Source: JAQBQB01 sp963757185 (GTDB taxonomy: Bacteria; Gemmatimonadota; Gemmatimonadetes; Gemmatimonadales; Gemmatimonadaceae). Taken from it: 64,000 nt of DNA. Shown piece after piece: positions 9,578-17,800 of this stretch. The stretch is taken from contig CAVWQI010000009.1 in the NCBI GenBank assembly GCA_963757185.1, positions 703,982 to 767,981 on the forward strand. Direction: 5' to 3'. A model generated the notes under the pieces. That model was not told the origin of the DNA. It saw nothing but the letters and a program-made list of their open reading frames with translations, and did not search any database. How positions within the stretch are numbered: position 1 is the stretch's first letter; each line of letters opens with the position of its first letter. The position numbers and the translations under genes were made by a program.

Positions 9578-11554
9578 TCAATTCTGACCAGGCTTTCGGG
9601 GCTTACCCGCCTGCTCCGCTCTGTCGCCCATTGCCTTCGCAACGTCGACGGCAACGATGCTCGTCGAGTTGGCTTCGATGGCCGCGACGAGGATGCTGCG
9701 TCCGTCAGGCATGAGGGCGACGCCGACGTTTCCGGGTGTCGGAAGATGGCGCGCCGGTCCGCCGTCGATCGGGACGACGTAGAGCTCGGGCTCATAGTGG
9801 TCGCACGACTGAACTCCGTAGGCGATCAGGGACCGGCTGCCGGGAAGCCACTGGTACGGCCAAGCGTCGCAGGGCATCGTTTCACCAAGAAGGCGGGTCG
9901 TCTTGCCGTCGATCGAGACGACTGCCCACTGCGGGCGCGGCTGATTGTCCTTCATCCCGGTCGAGCCGATTGCAATCCAATTTCCGTCGGGCGAGAGAAC
10001 GTTGAAGCTCGTGCCCATCTGCCAGTAGGCCGCCTTGGTGATCAAGACAGGGCTGGCCCCCGTGCGCAGGTTGAGAAGTTCGAGGTATGACGTATCTCCG
10101 GAATTTTTCGGAAAATCCCGGCCAATGGCGATCAGCGAATCGTTGAGCAGGCGATAGCCGCCGTCTGTGCTGGGACCGTGGGGCACTGTCGGCAGGGAGC
10201 GAATCATCGAGCGAGTGCCATCGAGCGTGACCCGTTCGAGCGACCTCGGTCCACCGTGCGGCGCCACGCCGGCGACGAAATCGATCGACCGTCCATCGGC
10301 ACGCCAGCGAAATAGCGCGACGTTGCTCCGCGCCGCCTGCTCGAATTCGGCGACACGCGTCGAGCGCGACGTCGCCACATCCACGACGTAGAGTTCGTGC
10401 CGCGTGAGCGACGAATCGAGAGCAAGAAACGCGATGCGCGATCCGTCGGGCGACCAGTCGATCAATCCGTTGTCAGGCTCCGCCGCCGTGCGAAGGACTC
10501 GGCGCTGCTTCCCGGCCGCGTCGAAGACGACGAGCTGGGCGCGATCGTCGACGACCGACACGGTCGCCAGTTGCCGACCGTCCGGCGAAAAACGCGGGTG
10601 GCTCGCGAATCGATCCGCCACCGGGTAGGGTGAGAGCTTTCCGTCGTCGAGCGACATGACCTTGAAGCTCGTCGCCGTCTCGTCGCGCCTCCCGAACAAG
10701 GCCGTGGGATCGCGGCGGGACCACGCCATGAAGAAGTCGGTGGACGCGACGACAATCGATCCGATCTCGCGGCCCTGGAGGTCGGCGATTCGCAGTGGAT
10801 ATCGTTCGCCGCCGGTCTGGGGATAGTAGGCAACGCGACGGCCGTCAGTCGAGACGCCAATTACGGCCATGGCTGGAGCTAGCGAGTCCGGCTTGCCGCC
10901 CGCCGCGGCGACGCGCATGAGCGCGGGTCCTTTCCCACGGCCGCGAATGTAGTAGATCGCCTTCCCGTCGGGTGTCCAGTGAGGTGTCTGAATTCGTCCG
11001 GCGCTGTCGAGCATCCGCTCGTCGCCGCCATCGCTCGGTATTACCAACAGCTTTCGTATCCGCGGCGTGCCTGGCGGCGGCGCCTCCGATGTCACCAGGG
11101 CGATCCACCGTCCGTCGTCGGAGATGCTCAGCGCTTCGGCCGGCATGATGCTCACGCGGTGCGCGGGGGCGACGGGGTTGCCACTCACCGTATCGAGGTC
11201 GACGGACCACACGTAGTGGCTGCCCTTTGTTTCTCCCGCGGCGAGAAAAACGAGCCGGTGACCCGTCGCCGAGATGGAGACCGAATTCCCGAAGTACGAC
11301 TGCTGCAATACGGCCGTCGTGGGATCGATCGTGGTCGTGAGTTTTCCCGTTCGCCGATTCAGAACGCGAATTCCCTCCGCGCTCGCGTAGACGACGAAAC
11401 GGCCGCTGGACGGCTCGGCAAATCCAAAGGTCTCGGCGCTGTCCACCGCGGTCACCGTGCGGACGGTCGACGCCGAGGTTTGCGCGACGAGGAGTGAACC
11501 GGCGAGAAACAAGGGCAGCGCGAGAGCGACGGCGGAACGGTCGATGAGTCGCAT
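9578..11554 (-). CDS. Exported TolB-like/PD40 beta-propeller protein
   Basis: A 658-residue protein starting with a signal peptide (MRLIDRSAVALALPLFLAGS...AQ). The body is made of repeated WD40-like PD40 blades, each with S-P/A-D-G-x-x-[IL] cores such as FSPDGRQLATVS, DWSPDGSRIAFLALD, WTPDGKAIYYIRG and LSPDGNWIAIGS. It resembles TolB or the N-terminal propeller of S9 peptidases, but no catalytic alpha/beta-hydrolase domain follows, so it is not a peptidase. It should be periplasmic or surface exposed. Its stop is 21 bases before the start of the sigma-54 regulator on the same strand, which suggests co-transcription and perhaps a role as signal input for the two-component pair; that link is inference. 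Confidence 0.8.
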   Translation of the reverse strand: MRLIDRSAVALALPLFLAGSLLVAQTSASTVRTVTAVDSAETFGFAEPSSGRFVVYASAEGIRVLNRRTGKLTTTIDPTTAVLQQSYFGNSVSISATGHRLVFLAAGETKGSHYVWSVDLDTVSGNPVAPAHRVSIMPAEALSISDDGRWIALVTSEAPPPGTPRIRKLLVIPSDGGDERMLDSAGRIQTPHWTPDGKAIYYIRGRGKGPALMRVAAAGGKPDSLAPAMAVIGVSTDGRRVAYYPQTGGERYPLRIADLQGREIGSIVVASTDFFMAWSRRDPTALFGRRDETATSFKVMSLDDGKLSPYPVADRFASHPRFSPDGRQLATVSVVDDRAQLVVFDAAGKQRRVLRTAAEPDNGLIDWSPDGSRIAFLALDSSLTRHELYVVDVATSRSTRVAEFEQAARSNVALFRWRADGRSIDFVAGVAPHGGPRSLERVTLDGTRSMIRSLPTVPHGPSTDGGYRLLNDSLIAIGRDFPKNSGDTSYLELLNLRTGASPVLITKAAYWQMGTSFNVLSPDGNWIAIGSTGMKDNQPRPQWAVVSIDGKTTRLLGETMPCDAWPYQWLPGSRSLIAYGVQSCDHYEPELYVVPIDGGPARHLPTPGNVGVALMPDGRSILVAAIEANSTSIVAVDVAKAMGDRAEQAGKPRKPGQN

Positions 11555-11930
11555 GAGAAGGATCGGTGGAGGGGGTTCACGGCATCCTGTCGGCGCTCAG
11601 CATTTACATACGCCGTGCCCGTCCGAGCCGATCGCGCAACTTGTTGGCTGCGCTCTACTTTCGCGCGTGGACCGGAATTCCGGAAGCTGCGAACGTAACG
11701 CGGCGTTTCAAGTCCACTTGATCGCGCGTTACAGGTGAGGCCCAAGGCGTGACGCCTCCCCGTGCGCTCGCGCAGCCTCGAGATGCGCCCGGAGAAACTT
11801 CGACGATCCGGGATCGGCCGTGATGCGCGTTCCTTACAAACATTGAACCGGCGCGCGAAACCGAACGCCGTATTGTGCAAAGGCGGCAGCCCGCACGCCG
11901 CCGCGCTGCGAGCACACGCGAGGAACGAAC
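11555..11930. other. Divergent intergenic region
   Basis: This 376-base stretch lies between the propeller gene (minus) and the lectin-like gene (plus). It should hold two divergent promoters. Frames crossing it have no family resemblance, and I see no strong repeat or hairpin. Confidence 0.4.
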
Positions 11931-12647
11931 ATGATCCGCTACACACTGACCCTCGGCGCCGGCATCGGCGTCCTCGCCTGGCCGACGATCGCCGTCGCGC
12001 AGGCGAAGCATTACGACCTCGAATCCACCGCGGCGCTACACGTGCTCAACGTGGTTGCGCAACCGGCAGTGCACGACGGGAAACGCGGCGTTCGCCTGGT
12101 CGAGGACTCCGTTGCGATCGCTCGTCTCTCGATTCAGGCCGGTCAGCCGGCGTCCGACCTCCTGGCATGGGTCGACGGACCCCAATTTGGGGACGGCACC
12201 ATCGAGGCGGAGCTGGCAGCCGCTCCGGCGCCCGGGGCGGACACCTCGGCGCGCGGTTTCGTCGGCATCGCGTTTCGGTTGCAGGACGATCGGAAGACGT
12301 ACGATGCGTTCTATCTGCGGCCGACGAATGGGCGCGCCGCCGATCAGGTGCGGCGCAATCACGCGGCGCAGTACATCTCACACCCGGACTGGCCGTGGTT
12401 CCGCCTGCGTCGCGAGACGCCGTCCAAGTACGAGTCGTACGTGGATCTCGTGCCCAACGCGTGGACCAAGATTCGCATCGAGGTGCACGGCACGCAGGCC
12501 CGGCTCTTCGTGCACGACCAGGCGCAGCCGACACTGGTCATCGACGACTTGAAGACCGGCGCGGCGGCGAAGGGAGCGATCGCGCTGTGGATCGGTCCGG
12601 GAACGATTGCGTATTTCCGGAACTTGACGGTGACGCCGGCGCGATAG
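11931..12647 (+). CDS. Exported concanavalin-like (3-keto-disaccharide hydrolase/DUF1080-type fold) protein
   Basis: A 238-residue protein with a clear signal peptide (MIRYTLTLGAGIGVL...VAQA). The mature part reads as one beta-sandwich: GKRGVRLVEDS, then FGDGTIEAELAAAP, FVGIAFRLQDD, YDAFYLRPTN, WTKIRIEVHGTQARLFV and AIALWIGPGTIAYFRNLTV. The final strand pattern, an acidic or small-residue loop and then A/Y-F-R-N-L/I-x-[VI], is typical of the DUF1080/concanavalin-A-like glucanase fold. Members bind or cleave sugars, but the catalytic residues are not recognisable with certainty. It stands alone, upstream of the ArsR-SRPBCC operon by 47 bases. Confidence 0.65.
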   Translation: MIRYTLTLGAGIGVLAWPTIAVAQAKHYDLESTAALHVLNVVAQPAVHDGKRGVRLVEDSVAIARLSIQAGQPASDLLAWVDGPQFGDGTIEAELAAAPAPGADTSARGFVGIAFRLQDDRKTYDAFYLRPTNGRAADQVRRNHAAQYISHPDWPWFRLRRETPSKYESYVDLVPNAWTKIRIEVHGTQARLFVHDQAQPTLVIDDLKTGAAAKGAIALWIGPGTIAYFRNLTVTPAR

Positions 12648-12680
12648 CTCCGAACGACTTGACGGCGGCACCGGGCCGGT

Positions 12681-12708
12681 GAATAGTTCACCACATGGTG
12701 AACTATTC
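12681..12708 (+). promoter_or_regulatory. Perfect palindromic operator spanning the arsR-type start codon
   Basis: GAATAGTTCACC at 12681-12692 is followed by ACAT and then its exact complement at 12697-12708. The ATG of the ArsR-type gene (12695) lies in the 4-base centre. A 12-base perfect inverted repeat of this size is the usual binding site for a dimeric winged-helix repressor, and its position over the initiation region predicts tight autorepression. In the mRNA the same bases would form a hairpin that hides the start. Confidence 0.75.
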
Positions 12709-13072
12709 GCAACAGCAACACAACCTCGACCGCGTCTTCGCCACCCTCGCGGACCCGACGCGTCGCGCGATCATCGCGCGCCTCGCCCGAGTGGGGAGCT
12801 TGTCGGTCAGCGCGCTCGCTGAGCCATTCGCCATCAAGCTGCCCGCCGTCATGAAGCACCTCGACGTACTCGGCGACGCCGGTTTGATCACGCGCACGAA
12901 GCGCGGACGCATCGTCGACGTGCGTCTGTCGGCCCGCCGGCTTCGTGGACCCAGCGAGTGGCTGCGCGCGTACGAGCAATTTTGGGCGCCGGCCCTCGAC
13001 CGCCTCGCCGTGTATGCCGAACGCAAGGAGGCCGAGGCACGCACCGTCGAAGCTCGGCGAAGGTCCCGATGA
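12695..13072 (+). CDS. ArsR-family winged-helix repressor
   Basis: A 125-residue regulator. The N-terminal winged helix begins VFATLADPTRRAIIARLA, with the recognition helix in LSVSALAEPFAIKLPAVMKHL and the wing around RTKRGRIVDVRL. The C-terminal helix (LRAYEQFWAPALDRLAVYAE) is the dimer helix found in the ArsR subgroup that pairs with SRPBCC proteins. No metal-binding cysteine cluster is present, so it is not a classical metal sensor. It is coupled by an ATGA overlap to the SRPBCC gene. The palindrome over its own start codon predicts autoregulation. Ligand unknown. Confidence 0.9.
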   Translation: MVNYSQQQHNLDRVFATLADPTRRAIIARLARVGSLSVSALAEPFAIKLPAVMKHLDVLGDAGLITRTKRGRIVDVRLSARRLRGPSEWLRAYEQFWAPALDRLAVYAERKEAEARTVEARRRSR

Positions 13073-13539
13073 GCAGCGTCACCCTCTGGCGGCGCATCGT
13101 GGCACGTCCGTCGATCGTCTTCGAGGCGTTGACCACGGCCGAGGGCATCGCCGCGTGGTGGGGACCGGACGAGGTACCGGTGGTGCGTGCCGACGTCGAC
13201 GCGCGAGTTGGCGGCACCTATCGCGTTCGCTTTCGGACGCTCGACGGCCGCGAACACGAGGTCTGCGGCACCTTCCTCGAGATCACCGCCCCGCGCCGAA
13301 TCGTCATGACCTATCTCTACACATTCGGCGGCGAGCCCGACGAGTTCGGTCGAACCTCGCGCGTGGAGATCGATCTTGTGCCGTTTGCCGGCGGCACGGA
13401 CCTCACGCTCACCCACGTGGACCTGGCGAGCGAGACCTCAAAGACCAGCCACGCCGGCGGGTGGGGCGGCGCTTTGGACAAGCTCGTTCGAATCATGGAA
13501 CAACCCGGCGTATCGGCCGACCTCAATTCGGAGGACTAA
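13069..13539 (+). CDS. SRPBCC/AHSA1-family protein
   Basis: 156 residues from the ATG at 13069, which overlaps the regulator's stop; the frame is open further upstream but only as a shadow of the regulator. Typical features are RRIVARPSIVFEALTTAEG, IAAWWGPDEV near the N-terminus and the C-terminal GGWGGALDKLVRIME. This is the activator-of-Hsp90-ATPase-1-like START/Bet v1 fold (PF08327), a hydrophobic ligand-binding cup. ArsR-SRPBCC pairs are widespread, but their ligand is usually unknown. A GGAGG at 13530-13534, inside its last codons, serves the next gene. Confidence 0.88.
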   Translation: MSSVTLWRRIVARPSIVFEALTTAEGIAAWWGPDEVPVVRADVDARVGGTYRVRFRTLDGREHEVCGTFLEITAPRRIVMTYLYTFGGEPDEFGRTSRVEIDLVPFAGGTDLTLTHVDLASETSKTSHAGGWGGALDKLVRIMEQPGVSADLNSED

Positions 13540-13540
13540 C

Positions 13541-14503
13541 ATGATGATGCACTCGAGACGGTACTGGTTGCTCCGGCGTTTTGCGCGCCCGTTCGAACTG
13601 TACGACTTGGTACTGCAACGATTTCGCGGAGACGGCGGATTTCGCGGCGAAGGGCAACTTCTTGAAAATGTTTGTGGTTTTCTTCAAGCGTTTGTTTTTT
13701 CCGCGCTAATCCGGCCCCTCCGCGAAATAGTAGTTCCCGAGTCGTACAGCCTGACGCGGCGCGCGACGGGCGGGCCGACGAGGGCGATCGCCGCCGTGGC
13801 AATTGCCGTTTTACCTGCACTCGGGCAAACCAATAGCGCAGGCGCGCAGACCGAGCATCCTCGCTATCCGGTTGCGGCGCCGCTCGAGCAGTATCGGTCG
13901 AAAGACGCGGCGGAAGAGATCGCGTTGGCGCGAAGCGCGGCCCCGCCATCCATCTCATCGAACGCCGAGGTGCTCGTGCTCGGCGATCACGGTTACCAAA
14001 CCGCAGTCAAGGGAACGAACGGGTTCGTCTGCTTCGTGCAACGTTCATGGACGGCCGGCTTCGACGATCCCCAATTCTGGAATCCGAAAACGCGCGGGCC
14101 GAACTGCTTCAACGCGGCCGCGGCGCGAACCGAGCTCCCCCAAGAGATGAAGCGCACCGAATGGGTGCTGTCGGGAGCCACGAGGCAAGACCTGATCGAG
14201 CGAACGCGGGCCGCGTTCGCCAACCATACGTTCAAGATTCCCGAGCCGGGCGCGTTGACGTACATGCTCTCCAAGCGCGGCTATTTGGGTGACGATGCCG
14301 CCGGGCCATGGCTCCCACATCTGATGTTCTTCGTTCCGCACGGGCAAGCGGCCGCTTGGGGCGCGGGGGCGGAGGGTTCGCCGATCATTGGCCGGGACGG
14401 CAGCGACATCGAGTCCACGACGCTTCTGGTGCCGGTGCGACGCTGGTCGGACGGTTCGCCGGCGCCGCCGCCAGCCGCACTGGACGGCCACGCGAAGAAG
14501 TGA
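13541..14503 (+). CDS. Secreted protein of an unnamed family (paralogue of the 62.5-63.3 kb gene), N-terminus uncertain
   Basis: From the ATG at 13541, which has a good GGAGG six bases upstream, the frame encodes 320 residues. The signal-like segment (IAAVAIAVLPALGQTNSAGAQ) only begins near residue 85, so the first 80 residues may be a remnant of another gene fused in frame. The mature part matches the gene at 62479-63258 over its whole length. Shared blocks include APPSISSNAEVLVLG, GTNGFVCFVQRSW, FWNPKTRGPNCFN and the Y-M-L/M-M-S-K block. Two cysteines and several tryptophans are conserved. I do not recognise a named domain; the protein should be periplasmic or outer-membrane associated. It follows the SRPBCC gene directly. 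Confidence 0.6.
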   Translation: MMMHSRRYWLLRRFARPFELYDLVLQRFRGDGGFRGEGQLLENVCGFLQAFVFSALIRPLREIVVPESYSLTRRATGGPTRAIAAVAIAVLPALGQTNSAGAQTEHPRYPVAAPLEQYRSKDAAEEIALARSAAPPSISSNAEVLVLGDHGYQTAVKGTNGFVCFVQRSWTAGFDDPQFWNPKTRGPNCFNAAAARTELPQEMKRTEWVLSGATRQDLIERTRAAFANHTFKIPEPGALTYMLSKRGYLGDDAAGPWLPHLMFFVPHGQAAAWGAGAEGSPIIGRDGSDIESTTLLVPVRRWSDGSPAPPPAALDGHAKK

Positions 14504-14634
14504 GCGTACGACGAACGCGCTTACGCGCGCTCGGTTGGTAGCGATTCCCGAGCGCGCACGTTCTATTTGAGGGGCGCGGCGCGTCAATTTTCACCGCGCA
14601 CTCCTCGTTTGGTCATCCGACGCAGGATGCACTG

Positions 14635-17056
14635 CTGAGCGACGTTCGGGCTCGACTCCAATCCGCTCTCGGATCCGCCTACTCCATCGAGCGTGAGCTC
14701 GGCGGCGGCGGCATGTCGCGCGTGTTCGTGGCGACGGAGACGTCGCTCGACCGCAGCGTCGTCGTCAAGGTCATCGCGCCGGAGCTGCTCGAGGGGATGA
14801 GCGCCGAACGCTTCGCGCGCGAGGTGCACCTCGCGGCCCGGCTGCAGCAGGCGAACATCGTTCCGGTGTTGGCGGCCGGCGATGCGGACGGGCTTCCCTA
14901 CTATACCATGCCGTTCGTGCGCGGCGAGTCGCTTCGCGCGCGGATGGCGAGCGGTGCGCCGATCGCGGTCGCCGACGCGATTCACATTCTTCGCGACGTT
15001 GCCCGCGCATTGGCGTACGCGCACGGTGAAGGGATCATCCACCGCGACATCAAGCCGGAGAACGTATTGCTGTCCGGCGGGGCGGCAGTGGTCACCGACT
15101 TCGGCATCGCCAAGGCGATCGACATTTCGCGCACGCAGGACGGCGACCCTTCGGGCGGCGGACACCTCACGCTGACGAGAGCGGGCAGCTCCCTCGGCAC
15201 GCCGGCGTACATGTCGCCGGAGCAGGCCGCGGGAGATCCAAACGTCGACCATCGCGCGGACATCTACGCGTGGGGGTTGATCGCGTGGGAACTGCTCGTC
15301 GGGCGTCATCCGTTCGCGGGAAAACCTTCGCTTCAGGCGCTCGTCGCGGCACAAATGGGCGAGACGCCGGCGCGCGTTGTCGTCGGTTCGCCACGATGTG
15401 TCCCCAGTGCTGAGCGATCTCGTCCAACGCTCTCTCGAGAAGGATCCCACTCGGCGGCCGGCGTCGGCGATGGAGTTGCTCGCGCAGCTCGACCAGGCGA
15501 CGAGCGCCGGGTCGCGAACGGCGCAACAGACGCCGGCCCCGGCGCCCGCGCCGGTCAATCGCCGTCGTGGCGTGCTCATTGGTGGGGCGGTTCTGGCGGT
15601 GGCCGTCGCGGCGGCCGTACTCATGAAGTGGCGAACCGGCGTTGCCGGGAACACGAGCGCCGACAAGTCGCTCGCCATCATTCCGTTCAGTGCGTCGTCC
15701 AGCGACACGGGCAGCGCCTACGTCGGCGAGGGAATCGCCGACGAGGTGACTAACACGTTGTCGCAGATCCCGGGTCTACGCCTCGCCGGCCGCAGCTCCG
15801 CCGCGCGCTTCACTGGCAAGAGCGCGCAGGAAATAGGAAAGGGACTCGGCGTGGCCACGGTGCTCAATGGAACCGTGCGCCGCGCCGGCGATCGGATTCG
15901 TGTGACCGCGGAACTGTCGAACGTGGGCGACGGTCTCGTCGCGTGGCGCGAGAGCTACGATCGCGCGGCTGCGGACATTTTCGCCGTTCAGGACGAGATC
16001 GCACGCGCAATCGCGGGCCGCCTGCAGATCACGCTCAGCGACGCCGCGCGATCCGGCAAGAGAGGGACCGCCGACGCCGCGGCGTACGATCTGTATCTCA
16101 GGGGCATGTACCTGTACCGGCGACGTGGAGTCGGCATCACCGGCGCGATCGAAGCGCTCGAACAGGCGACGGGGCGAGACTCGACCTTCGCGCGAGCATG
16201 GGCGGCGCTCTCACTGGCGTTGACGGTCTCGCCGTCGTACGTCGAGATGCGCGTCGGAGACGTGATCCCCAGGGCGCGTGCCGCGGCCGAGCGGGCCGTC
16301 AGCCTCGATCCGAACTTGTCCGACGCGCACATCGCGTTGGGCTACGTGCACGCCGAGGCATTCGAGTGGCCCGAGGCCGAGGCGGAGTTGAATCGCGCCA
16401 TCGCGCTCGACCCGAACGCCGCGGAGCCTCGCTACCGCCTCGGCTACACACTCATGAATGAACGTCGCCCGGCCGACGCGATTCCAGTTCTTCAGGCGGC
16501 GGTTGCGCGCGACCGCCTCTACAACATCGCGGCTGGTTATCTCGGTATGGCGGAGGTCGAAGTTGGGCGCGTCCCTGAGGGGCTCGAGGAGGAGAGACGG
16601 GCGCTCGCCTTGGAGCCGAACTCGATCATGGCGCTTTCCGCACTCACGAATGGGTCCGCCACCGCGGGCCTCGCGGATTCCGCTCGGTACTATGCGCACC
16701 GGCTGCTCGCGGTGCCGGGGGTAGCTGCGCGCCTGGGGATCGCCGCGCACGCGCTGGCGCGAGTTGGATCGACGGACGAGGCGAAGGCGATCACGGCCCG
16801 CCTCGAGGCGCTGCCGCCGAACACGTCGACGCGATGGACGGCCCTGGCGCTCTGCTACGAGGGACTCGGTGATTCAGAAAAGGTGATCGACGCCATGCAA
16901 CACGCGGCGGCCGGAGATGGAGATCAGCTACCGCTGTTTCTCACGCGGCTGACGGGGGACCTGCCGAATGATGCGCGAGTGGTAGCAGTTCTGCGCCGGT
17001 TCAGGCTCGATCCGGCGCGGTTCGGGGCAGCTGATGCTGGGAAGGTCGCCAAATAA
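14635..17056 (+). pseudogene. Serine/threonine protein kinase with TolB-like and TPR domains, frameshifted
   Basis: The kinase domain is plain: glycine loop ELGGGGMSRVF, catalytic Lys in VVVKVIAPE, HRDIKPENVLL, DFGIAKAI and GTPAYMSPEQAA. At about 15375 the frame breaks; removing one base there joins GETPAR to SSVRHDVSPVLSDLV in the next frame and restores the domain end. A membrane helix (VLIGGAVLAVAVAAAVLM), a TolB-like domain (SLAIIPFSASSSD...) and TPR repeats follow. No ATG, GTG or TTG lies in frame upstream of the glycine loop, only CTG codons at 14632-14637, so the start is also abnormal. Either it is a decayed copy or the sequence has an extra base. The intact relative is at 52.6-55.7 kb. 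Start given is the CTG that matches that relative's start. Confidence 0.7.
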
Positions 17057-17072
17057 GGCGCGGGCAATGCCA

Positions 17073-17606
17073 TCACGTGAACAGTTCGTCGAGGCTGATC
17101 GAGAACGGCGCGCTTGCCCCGGGCGGATTCCACGTCAGCAGGTCCGACACCACGTGATCCGTGCGCCCCGGCCGAGCGACGGTGACGATTCGCTGCTCGG
17201 GATCGATCATCCAGTACTGAGCGACGCCGGCCTCGGCGTAGAATTGTTTCTTCTGAACCCGATCGCGCCGTCGCGTCGTGTCCGAGTGAACCTCCACGAC
17301 GAGAATCGGCCGCGGAACTTTCTCCCACGACGTCATTTTTTTCAGGGATGGCGGCCGAACCATGAGGTCCGGCTCCGCCTCGGACCCGCGAAAGCGCAGC
17401 ACCGATCGCGGATGATAGACGAGGCCGATTCCATGCGCTCGCACGTAGGCCGAGAGGGCATCCGACAGTCTCGCGAGAATCGTCTCGTGATCGTCCGTCG
17501 GAGGGGGCGTCACGAACAGATCTCCCCCGACGAGCTCGTACTTGTTTCCGTCGTCGGGTAGACCGTGGACCTCTTCGAGCGTCCACCGCTTGACTTTGGT
17601 CGCCAT
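17073..17606 (-). CDS. Uma2-family PD-(D/E)XK nuclease-like protein (DUF820)
   Basis: 177 residues. The ATG at 17606 opens MATKVKRWTLEEVHGLPDDG, the usual Uma2 start; the long frame upstream is a shadow. Core features are E-L-V-G-G-D-L, HETILARLSDALSAYV, AEPDLMVRP, RPILVVEVHSDTTRRRD and Y-W-M-I-D-P-E-Q, which supply the PD-(D/E)XK-like residues (D in EPDL, E-V in VVEV). Uma2 proteins are abundant in cyanobacteria and Gemmatimonadota. Their function is not established, and nuclease activity is predicted from the fold. It lies downstream of a DUF2911 lipoprotein gene; a second Uma2/DUF2911 pair is at 20.9-22.0 kb. Confidence 0.87.
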   Translation of the reverse strand: MATKVKRWTLEEVHGLPDDGNKYELVGGDLFVTPPPTDDHETILARLSDALSAYVRAHGIGLVYHPRSVLRFRGSEAEPDLMVRPPSLKKMTSWEKVPRPILVVEVHSDTTRRRDRVQKKQFYAEAGVAQYWMIDPEQRIVTVARPGRTDHVVSDLLTWNPPGASAPFSISLDELFT

Positions 17607-17800
17607 ATGCACGGGTCGTCCTTCTTCGGCGAGAGTGCCGTCGCGGGCATGGCCGAAGCTGCGATGTCCGCGACGCCGAACCATCACCACGCGAATGCGG
17701 AAGGAATCATCAGCACTCGCGAGCCGCTCCGCCGAGCATAGGCTCGGCGATGCGGCCGAGTCAAGCGTAGGTTTTGAGCCCGCTATTCCGAGCGCAGAGA

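Noticed and set aside
14584..15708. 374-codon minus-strand frame opposite the kinase gene
   Set aside because: It is the antisense of the kinase motifs (HRDIKPEN, DFG), which are unmistakable on the plus strand.
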